Under the pieces are notes generated by a model. That model was given only the letters and a program-made list of their open reading frames with translations. It did no database searches and was not told where the DNA came from. Made by a program: the position numbers and the translations under genes. Positions 55,841 to 64,000 of a stretch of DNA of 64,000 bases are shown here, piece after piece. The first letter of the stretch is position 1. The number at the start of each line of letters is the position of its first letter. Source of the stretch: Uranotaenia lowii (lineage: Eukaryota > Arthropoda > Insecta > Diptera > Culicidae); NCBI RefSeq assembly GCF_029784155.1, contig NC_073693.1, positions 358,313,825 to 358,377,824 of the forward strand. Direction: 5' to 3'.

Positions 55841-55887
55841 TATTTAGTAACAGCCTACTAATCGATCAAGTAGGCTGTTACTAAATA
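55841..55887. other. Perfect 19 bp hairpin
   Basis: The arm TATTTAGTAACAGCCTACT (55841-55859) and its exact complement (55869-55887) flank a 9 nt loop AATCGATCA. No T-run or gene lies next to it. It could be a young foldback remnant or a structured RNA element. Confidence 0.9.
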
Positions 55888-56087
55888 TGACAGCAAAAAA
55901 CATGGTTGCATTGTTTTTTAAATATCCAAACATTCAGTGTGTAAATAATTTCTATTTATTTTTGAGTAAAACTAGAAGATCTAGTTTTTTGCCTTTTGAA
56001 CGAATGTTATAGAAACATTTTATAGAAAAAAAGTTGAATAAAAAATTAAGTTAGTTAACAGATACTAAGCATCTGACCGAAAAGGAT

Positions 56088-56482
56088 TTGAGAGGCAAGG
56101 TTGCCAAAATCACAGAAAAGTCTATAATTTCACAGAATTTTGAGCAAATTTTCATCACAGAATCTGTGTCACAGAACACAGAATTTTGAAAATATTCACA
56201 GATTTCACAGATTTTTTAAATTTTGCACGTATCTCTGGAATTATAAATTTTATGTCAACATATTGATTTCTTACTTTGTTTTTGAAAAACATGCTGAGAT
56301 TGGTAATGTAAATTGATTTTTCTAGTGAAATGTAAAAAAGACTCATTTCTTCGTGAATTTTCAAAGAAATTTAAGCTGTTTCCATAAAAGAAAACCATCA
56401 CAGAATTTCTGAGTAAAATCACTTAGAGTCAGAATTTTATTCCGCAAAAACACAGATTTTTTTCGGCAACCTTGTTGAGAAG
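56088..56482 (+). mobile_element. hAT-like MITE (CAAGGTTGCCAAAA family)
   Basis: The 379 bp element has ends CAAGGTTGCCAAAA (56096) and CAAGGTTGCCGAAA (complement, ending 56474). The flanking octamers TTGAGAGG and TTGAGAAG differ at one base. Internal words such as TCACAGA and GTCACAGAACACAG are repeated near both ends. A truncated relative is at 27186. Confidence 0.88.
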
Positions 56483-57030
56483 GTTATAGAAAGTTTACAT
56501 TCGAAAGAATCTTATCTGCTTGTTTGTCGATAAAATTTTTTTTTAAAAAAACCGAAATAGTATTTTCAAAACAACTAAGAGGTTAATAAGTTTTGAAAAA
56601 AAAATTAAATGAGTAACATTTGCAACCTTTGATTGAGTTCAAATGTTTTCTTGCAATGCAATGCTAAGAAATAAATTTCATATTATTCAGAATACATTCA
56701 TGCTGATTTTTTTTTATTTCTTCAAGAAATAAAATTTTATTGGAGTGTTGAAAATATGTTTTGTTTTTGCGATAAAAAACAACAGCATCAAACCCCAACT
56801 TCACCTACGTAGAAAACCTGAAAACCCGAAGGGGGAAATAAATAATGATTGAAGTATTTTATGTAAATCTCGAAAAAAAATTCAAGTATCCGAAAGATTA
56901 CAAGCCCTAAAACCAAATGTTGGAAGATGGAAGTTATTTCACCATTTGAATTCATGATTTCATTAGATTTTTAGATAAAAAAAATTACTTGATTCAAAGG
57001 CTTTGTGGAATGATATAGTATACAATTTTC
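56483..57030. other. AT-rich DNA
   Basis: No gene or clear repeat seen. Confidence 0.5.
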
Positions 57031-57319
57031 TGCATACAAATTTTTGTGCAATTTATTCCAGTTTATTTGTTTTTCGCATTATTTTTGCTATTGTTGTTCG
57101 CTATTGTCTACTGTCGCTGTCGACTGCCGTTTGCTGTTGTTGATAGCCGACTATTGTCTGTCGCCGGCAGTTGGCTGCTACCTGCTATTGCGTGTCGCTG
57201 ACTGGCTGGCGCAAGTGTCGTGCGTTCTGGATGTCGAATGTTCTCGATGAGTTTAATGTTCTGGATATTTCGATGCGATGACGCAAGAAGGGAACGGTTG
57301 CAAAGTACGCCACAGTACA
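57031..57319 (-). repeat. Candidate 3' LTR of the Ty3/gypsy relic
   Basis: Directly after the pol end, the minus strand begins TGTACTGTGGCGTACTTTGC (57319) and reaches AATAAA near 57059 and TATGCA at 57031, giving a TG...CA span of about 289 bp. It contains many CGACAG/CAGTCGAC-like words. No matching 5' LTR is in the window, so the limits are a guess. Confidence 0.4.
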
Positions 57320-57326
57320 TCTTACT

Positions 57327-58480
57327 TTAATGGCTCCATAATTTGGATAGTATTTTGACCTGGCGTCCTGAACGGGTTCGAACTGCGGGGGTGCTGTCAT
57401 CGGTGACGTCCAAAGGCTGGGTTGAGTTGGTTGAAGATGTAGGCTCGTCGGGTACGATGAATGCGGCTTTCAGGCGATCAATTGAAATCGGAGAACGCTT
57501 GCCATTGATGTCGATGATGAATACCTTTTTCTTCCGGCGAAGTATTTGGTATGGGCTATCAAAAGGTTGACTCAGTGGAGGCTTAATGGCACATACCTTG
57601 ACAAAGACATGGCTGCAGGTTTCCAATTCCTTCTGGATGAAGGTAGCATTCTTAGCGTGGTTGGTCGTGGGCGTTGGTCACAGCTTAATTATGGCCTTTT
57701 TCAGGTCGGCCACGAATTCCGATGACGGTTGTTTCGATTGGTTATCGACGAAGAAGTTACCTGGCAAACGCACTGAAGTGCCATAAGTGAGATCAGCAAT
57801 CATCGCTTTAAGGTTTTCCTTAAGGGCGGTTCTCATTCCGAGGAGCACGAGTGGTAGCGACTCTGCCCACTTAGCGTTTTGGTGGCACATAATCGCTGCT
57901 TTTAGTTGGCGATGAGTCCTTTCGATTTGTCCATTTGCCTGGGGATAGTAAGGCGTTGTGCGCAGATGCTTTATCCCAAGTAATGTGTCCATATCACGGA
58001 AAAGCTCCAATTCGAATTGACGACCAAGATCAGTCGTCACGTTGACTGGTACTCCGAACCTTGAGATCCAGCCGCTAACGAATGCTCGAGCGACGGTGGT
58101 GGCAGTCATGTGTGGGATTGGTATGATTTCTGGCCAACGGGTGAGCTTGTCTATCATCTTGAGGCAATAGGCACTTCCTTCCTATGTAGGCAGGGGTCCG
58201 ATTAGGTCCATATTAATGTGTGCAAAACGATCCTATAGAGTATGAATTTGTACAATTGGCGTTTTGTTGTACCGGTGTACCTTAGATTTCTGACAGGGCA
58301 GGCAATGTGTGACAAAAATCTTGCAATCTCGACGAATCGATGGCCAAACATATCGATCACTGACAAATCGTGTCGTCGATCGTATGCCTGGATGCGAACG
58401 ATTGTGAAGCTTCCTGATGATAGCTTGCCGAGATACCTTCGGAACAAACGGCCTGTTGGCTTCGGTGGAGATGTCACAGA
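57327..58480 (-). pseudogene. Ty3/gypsy integrase relic
   Basis: On the minus strand: an HHCC zinc-binding segment (HNRSHPG near 58400, then CKIFVTHCLPC near 58290), a linker with in-frame stops near 58233 and 58183, and the integrase core (57678-58157) with TTDLGRQFE supplying an Asp and PQANGQIERTHRQL supplying the Glu. A C-terminal tail follows at 57327-57626 (HVFVKVCAIKPPL, SIDRLKAAF), typical of gypsy integrases. Integrase inserts the element cDNA into chromosomes. Stops and frame changes mean the copy is dead. Confidence 0.87.
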
Positions 58481-58639
58481 AGATCGATTGTGAGGATAAA
58501 CTTGAGCTTCTTCAGCAGTAAGCTGGTATTTGCTGGTGGGGATCGCAAATACTTCTGTAGCTCGTGATCGGTTTTCTGCTGGGTGGCCATTTGTTTGGAG
58601 TCTATTGTTTCGTTGGTGGTCGAGATGGTCTCAATTCGG

Positions 58640-59550
58640 CTGAGCATATCAGCAACCTTGTTCGACTCGCCGGGAACGTACTGAATATCTGTCGTTTACT
58701 AGCTGATGACCTAGATGACGAGTTTGGGTTGGTGTCGCTTTTTCGGGGCGCTGCTGAAAGGCGTGAGTGAGTGGCTTGTGGTCGGTGTAGATGCAGAACT
58801 CACATACGATGAGGGTGTCCTTGAACTTTTTGACCGCTTCGTACATTTCGTAGAGTTCACGATCGTGTATGTACCTTTCGTTGGGCTTCCTTCAGTTTGC
58901 GGGAAAAGTATGCAAGTGGCTGACATCCTTTTTCGGTGATTTGTTGCAGAACAGCACCAATTGCTGTTCCTGAAGCATCAACGTCTAAAGCGAGTAGAGT
59001 AGAGTACACTGTTGGAAAGCTGCGAGGGTGATTTCGTTCCATTGAAGAGTTGTTTGGTCGTTTCGTATGTTACCGGTAACCATTTGCTAGAACAACTGTT
59101 GCTGGACAACGGTGCCGGTTAGGAAACGACGATAGAAATTTATTGTTCCTAAAAATCGCTTCATCTGCCGGGCAGTCGTAGGTTGAGGAAAATTCATCAC
59201 AGCTTCGACCTTACTCAGATTTGATTTGATGCCTTCGAGAGTGATGAATTTCACCTCAGATTTCCCAATTTGGCATTTGCTGGCGTTGATGGTCAGATGA
59301 TGTTTATGCTCTTCGATGCTGGCGGAGGCGATACATAAGTCGTCGACGTACGGGAAAACGTATTCCAGAAGGCCCAGAATTTGGTGGACGAGCCTCTGGA
59401 GATTTTGACCGGCTTTACTCAACCCGAATGTCATGAATTTGAACTCAAAAAGGCCAAACGGGGTCTTGATTGCAGTCTTCGGAACGTATTCCGGTGCTAC
59501 GGGAATTCGATGGTAGGCACGTTGCAGACCGTTGAACCATCGGATCACAA
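58640..59550 (-). pseudogene. Ty3/gypsy reverse transcriptase and RNase H relic
   Basis: The minus strand has LQRAYHRIPV, KTAIKTPFGLFEFKFMTFGL, the catalytic YVDDLCIAS (near 59330), and TTARQMKRFLGTINFYRRF (RT-RNase H connection). The RNase H start LLALDVDASGTAIGAVLQQ lies near 58990, and YTDHKPLTHAF near 58780, in different frames. The usual Asp before the LQRAYH block is Gly here, and the conserved region before it is missing, so the copy is truncated at about 59550. A short deletion follows the YVDD region. Neither gag nor protease is present. Confidence 0.87.
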
Positions 59551-62500
59551 ACTACTAGGGGAATGCACACACTACTTGACTCACTCGCTTGATCGCCGAC
59601 TGACTGACTGGCTCAGCGTACTCGCTCGTGGAGGATGACCAAGGCACTATGGGGCATCTCTATGCAAATTGGTGGCCATAAATATATCTCCGCCAATTGA
59701 AGTCCTAGAGGGTTACTGTCTTCGGCAAAATTGCTCAGAATGTCGAATACTATCATTTGACAACATCAGGTTAGGGGCCATCCATATACCACGAGTAGAT
59801 TTAGATGCTTGACAAATTTTCATATCCATGGATTATTATGCTTCCAGCGTGAGCGAGTACTTTATGCACTGTTGCTGGAATTTTATGCCAATCATACAAA
59901 TTATGTTTCTTTACAATAGTCATCATTTTTTTAGGATTGATCGGATCTTGGCAATTGATAAATGTTCAAATATTACGAAATCTAACAATAAGTTCTTCGT
60001 CGCTGTCCAAAACTTTGGAAGTAATTTAGGATTTGAAAATGCTTTTCGACACACGATTTTTGTTTTGCTGGTCCCTGCTCAGCCTGCCCTGGGTTGTTCA
60101 ACTCGTACTCCGAATGCTTTGTACAGTTTTTCAGCAACGAGTTTTTTTCCGATCAAGATATTTGGGCTTTAAATCCTTTGTGATCTTCCACTTTTTTGTT
60201 TTCATCCTGTAGAAAATATGACATAAACACTCAAAAAATGGCATCCAAGCCAAAATGGCGCTTATTCGCAGATATTCGCAGCTGGATTCTCGTTCCACAG
60301 ATAGTATAGACCCCAAACTAAACTGTGATGGTGGTCTCTTGAGCCTGTTCGGCCCTACTCATCAGATATAGTCCAACTTAGGCCAAAAAATACAATTTTT
60401 AAATAATTATCCATTTATTGCTAATTTAAATTAACCATGTAACCTTATAATCAAACCCATTTCAAAGTTAAGATAATCACCTTTCCAACGGTGTATTAAA
60501 TTCAAAAATTGGACCATTATTCGCTAAGAAAATTGCATTTGTTTTAAAAAGGCATTTTCTCTACAATTTGCTATGTCTGATGTCTGTGGCGCATTGAGTA
60601 TTCATCACAGACGGCTGAAATTTTGGGAATCTAAATTTTTACTATATGGCTATCAAATGGTATACAAAACACGTCATTCAAAGCAAGTAAATTTGTCGAT
60701 TTCTGGCCACCACTTTCCCCATAATGAAAGGGTCGGTTTAATACATTCACACATCCCCTCTGATCAATCTCGTATATATTGGTCACCTTAAAATCAAATA
60801 ATTCAGAAAGTTAATCAAAACCCTTCGATATTTCCCATAATTTAATTGTAAAGTGTTGCCATTTTGTCATAATTTGTTAAATTATACGAAGAATAATATG
60901 GAGAATCAGGGCGCCAAAAACTGTAATGTTTAGCTAGAATAAAATGAAATGTCTCTTTCTATTTTGTATCGTCAAGATGAGTCTTTTTTTAACCATCCGA
61001 AATGGTCTGTCCAAACACCCTCCTATCCCAAAAAAAAAAATAATAGAATTACAAAAGCATATTTTTCAGAAAAAAAAATACCAGAGAAACGCCATAACAC
61101 ACAAAGCTTGCGATTTCTATACAGAAATAGGCTAAGTAGCTAAGAGGAGCAATGATAAACACAATATTAATCAATTTTCAATTTTGAACATGTTCGTTTT
61201 TTTACTCGAAAAATGTCTTCTAGACTTCTCACATGAGTTCTATAAATTAGCTGATGTAAAGTACATACTACTTACAAAGAACTTACGAAGCCAATTAACT
61301 TATTTTTTTGTTGTTTGGTTAATAGTCGTTTTACCGTCTTTATGGCATTCGCGACTTTATCAACGGTGCAGTTGGAGGATCGTTATTGAAAAACTTATCC
61401 GGTACAACTGTGAAAGCTTATGTGAAGCATAAATAATAAACAAATGCGCAGCTCATGCTATATTTCACTGTCACCTTTATTTCGAACTTCGTTTAACGAA
61501 ATCGTCTTTTTAATAATTTCCATTAACTATTATGTTAAACCACATTGTATTTGTATTTGTACTCTATCCTTGTATTTCAGATCTCTACTGGATCACAAAA
61601 AGTGTCCCTTATCAAGAAACAAAAGATAAGTTGGATCGCAGTGGTTTTTAGACTAGTCGCTTTATTATGTTTTGCTTTTTTTTGCTTATGTTTTTTCTTC
61701 AGTTTTCATTTTGCACTGAATGGTCAAGAAACTCCGATATAATTGGGTAAACTTTATATGAAGATAATATACAAATGATGAATTTCTGTTAAAGGGGAAA
61801 TGTGGCTTTAATTTAATCGTAATATAGCCACAATTGCTTCAGGAAAACTAACCAAACATTAAAAATATTCGCTTAAATAATCGTTATGGGAGAAACATAA
61901 CATAACAGCTTAAAGCTCTCGTTGTTATCTTGTCAAACCTTTCTTGTGTTAAATGGGTTGCAATCAAAGGATCCAAAATATCTTTATTTTTTTATATAAT
62001 CAAGCCGACAAAAACACCCGTGGGACGAATCTGATTACTAACAGTTTACTAATAATGAATATTGAATATCAATTTAATTCTCGATCCAAATTTATTCTTT
62101 CACAATAAGTTTACAACAAGGACGGAAAAAGTGAGCTAGGAACACGATTTACTCTCCAGACAAGCAATCTCCACCAGTTCAAAATATCAGTATATATTGT
62201 AAACAAATCAAATGTATGTTGTATGTTGTATGTTGGTAATCCACCATGGGTGCACGGATTCACCGCAGTTTTACCAAAGTATGAACACCTCTGCATTCTT
62301 TGTATTAACAGTTCGGCATATCTCTAATGCAGAATTTTCCATACCCGGCACCATGGCTTCGTGTTATCTGTTGTGGCTGTGTGTACTTCGTGTCAATGTT
62401 GGTATTTGTTTTGGATGAATGTTTCAATTACTTCCGCAACCACTCAAAAATTTATAAAAAAAAACCATTTTTATAAATTTTCATCAGATATTCCGGCATC

Positions 62501-62976
62501 CGTGTATATACCTGGATAGTTGGCAAGTTATTGACCATTCTACATATAGTTATATGAAAATTGAATTTTTAAATAACCAAGAGATCTTACCTTGCCGGGC
62601 TTTCCTCTGCACTTCTGCTTGCACCCACATTTTTCATGCCCCATCTAGCTGTTCCTCTTCACCTTCCGCACATTTTTTAAATATTTCCTAACATTTTTAA
62701 TCAGCGCTTTCTGTTTCCACCATCGCTTTTTCACGTTATCACCTTCAAAACTGCATTTGGGTTTCAAAAACTTCCTCTCCTCTGATCCACTGATTATAAT
62801 TCCCCCCCTCCTGATTGATTTTAAGCAGCTTTTATCAGCTTTCACTTCACTTTAAGCACGTTTTAATTGATACCCATTCACAATATGTAGCTCCTTTCAA
62901 GAAATTTTCTTTTTCTTTCTACCAATATTTTTCTCATTGCTTTCCACAAATAATACACAATTTGACTTCACCCGTC
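59551..62976. other. Unclassified, mostly AT-rich DNA
   Basis: A lone repeat end TTAGGGGCCATCCATATACC lies at 59772-59791 and a reversed SINE tail (TTATGGCATTCGCGAC) at about 61340-61355. A small (TATGTTG)n run lies near 62213-62234. No frame has a recognisable domain. Confidence 0.45.
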
Positions 62977-62977
62977 C

Positions 62978-64000
62978 CTACCTACCTACCTAAGGGTCCA
63001 GCGCCGATTGACCGGCGCATAGGGCTGAGATAAAAGACCTCCACTGCTGGCGATCCGGAGCCAGCGTCTTCACTTGCTGCCAGCCAAGGTTCTCGTCAAC
63101 TGTGCGGATTTCAGCGGCTAGACTTCGCCGCCACGAGCTTTTGGGCCTGCCTCTTCTTCGATGCCCATCTGGATTCCAGTCAAGCGCCTCTCTGCAAATC
63201 TCGTTTTCACCTCTTCGCAGCGTGTGTCCAATCCATCTCCACTTACGTTCTCGAATCTCGATTTCTAGCGCCCTTTGATGACACCGGCGATGAAGTTCAA
63301 CGTTTGAGATCCAGTTGCCAGGCCACCAAGCGCGGATGATGTTCCGCAGGCAGCGATTCACAAAAACTTGCAGTTTTCGCGTCGTCACCGCATATGTGCA
63401 CCAAGTCTCACACCCGTACAGCAATACGGATTTGACGTTTGAGTTGAAGATTCGGATCTTAGTTCGTAGAGAGATCTGGCGTGACCGCCAGATGTTTCGG
63501 AGACTCGCAAACGCAAATCGGGCTTTTCTGATCCGGGTTTCGATGTCCTTCTTGGTACCACCATCAGGCGTAATCTGGCTACCAAGATACTGGAAGCACT
63601 CCACTGTCTCAACCTGTTGTCCAGCTACCACGAAATTGGAACGATTTCCTGTATTGATTTCCATCGACTTGGTCTTTCCGACATTGATTTTGAGACCTGC
63701 TGCCTTGGAGCTTTCGGTGAGGTCATCGAGTTTGCTCTGCATGTCTTGTTGTGTTTGGGCGAGCAAAACAATATCGTCTGCCAGGTCAAGGTCGTTCAGT
63801 TGCTCCATGGTTGAAGGATTCCACGGCAATCCTCGGTTTGGTCTACAGTCAATCGATCCAGTCAAGATCTCATCCATTACGATGAGAAAAAGTAGCGGTG
63901 ATAGAATACATCCTTTTCTCACTCCAGCAGTTACCGGGATTGGTTCGGACAAGACACCGTCGTGCAAGACCTTGCACGAAAATGCCTCGTACTGTGCTTC
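62978..64000 (-). mobile_element. RTE-clade LINE, 3' part
   Basis: The element enters from the right edge and ends at a short (TAGG)n tail (minus strand, 62992-62978). The stop codon TAG is the first part of that tail, so there is almost no 3' UTR. RTE LINEs characteristically have very short 3' UTRs and tandem simple tails. Confidence 0.85.
62990..64000 (-). CDS. RTE-type reverse transcriptase, C-terminal part (open)
   Basis: One open frame of about 336 codons crosses the window edge without a stop, so the start is outside. From the N terminus it has GVRKGCILSPLLFLIVMDEI (RT motif 4), DLDLADDIVLLAQTQ (catalytic LADD), GLKINVGKTKSM, ECFQYLGSQITPDGGT, then the RTE/BovB-type C-terminal region SLRTKIRIFNSNVKSVLLYG, FVNRCLRNIIRAWWPGNWIS and RKWRWIGHTLRRG. 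The protein reverse-transcribes LINE RNA at the insertion site. The intact frame suggests a young copy. Confidence 0.9.
   Translation of the reverse strand, partial: EAQYEAFSCKVLHDGVLSEPIPVTAGVRKGCILSPLLFLIVMDEILTGSIDCRPNRGLPWNPSTMEQLNDLDLADDIVLLAQTQQDMQSKLDDLTESSKAAGLKINVGKTKSMEINTGNRSNFVVAGQQVETVECFQYLGSQITPDGGTKKDIETRIRKARFAFASLRNIWRSRQISLRTKIRIFNSNVKSVLLYGCETWCTYAVTTRKLQVFVNRCLRNIIRAWWPGNWISNVELHRRCHQRALEIEIRERKWRWIGHTLRRGENEICREALDWNPDGHRRRGRPKSSWRRSLAAEIRTVDENLGWQQVKTLAPDRQQWRSFISALCAGQSALDP

Overview
This is an AT-rich eukaryotic window, almost certainly from an insect nuclear genome. A dipteran, perhaps a mosquito, is my best guess: two mariner-superfamily copies have DD37E spacing and a C-terminal block like the ITmD37E family described from mosquitoes, an RTE-type LINE looks like the mosquito/BovB branch, and there are many hAT-like and Helitron-like non-autonomous elements. 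The species assignment is inference. I find no host protein-coding gene, tRNA, rRNA or CRISPR array I can defend. The window reads as intergenic or giant-intron DNA built from nested, mostly dead transposons and minisatellites.

Layout. 1-6.3 kb: a decayed DD37E transposase split by a 5.4 kb LTR element with two apparently identical 312 bp LTRs, a perfect 5 bp target duplication and no coding capacity; it carries a 121 bp tandem array. 8.2-10.2 kb: a 2 kb hAT-like non-autonomous element. 10.7-12.3 kb: a dispersed repeat split by LTR-like DNA; its sister copy is at 51 kb. 14.2-15.0 kb: a CCCGGGAATT-type element. 17.8-19.5 kb: a 9 bp minisatellite that changes unit and reverses polarity. 20.8-21.1 kb: a TA-flanked MITE. 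22.4-27.2 kb: a three-level nest, Helitron inside a CR1/Jockey-group LINE inside a hAT element, with perfect hAT target duplications. 27.2-32.1 kb: MITEs, a tRNA-like SINE and an inverted repeat family. 32.7-35.6 kb: a second, almost invariant 9 bp array of about 320 copies. 36.9-37.7 kb: a Transib-like MITE with CACAGTG ends. 38.4-39.26 kb: a ~53 bp degenerate minisatellite running into a 500-N gap. 39.76-40.5 kb: a poly-G-ended foldback element. 40.6-42.5 kb: a minus-strand Helitron with ~150 bp internal repeats. 48.6-49.9 kb: a structurally complete but dead DD37E element. 51.9-56.5 kb: three hAT-like MITEs with 8 bp duplications. 57.0-59.6 kb: a minus-strand Ty3/gypsy pol relic. 63.0-64.0 kb: the open 3' half of an RTE LINE entering from the right edge.

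The genes present do not form a pathway. They are pieces of reverse transcriptases, an integrase and transposases. The notable content is structural: insertion order, target-site footprints and array architecture. Between these are GC-richer, apparently single-copy blocks (around 6.5-7.3, 15.5-17.7, 19.6-20.4, 30.1-31.4, 36.0-36.5, 47.0-47.7 and 52.5-53.3 kb) that I cannot classify; they could hold regulatory sequence or exons of a large gene. All repeat boundaries were read by eye.
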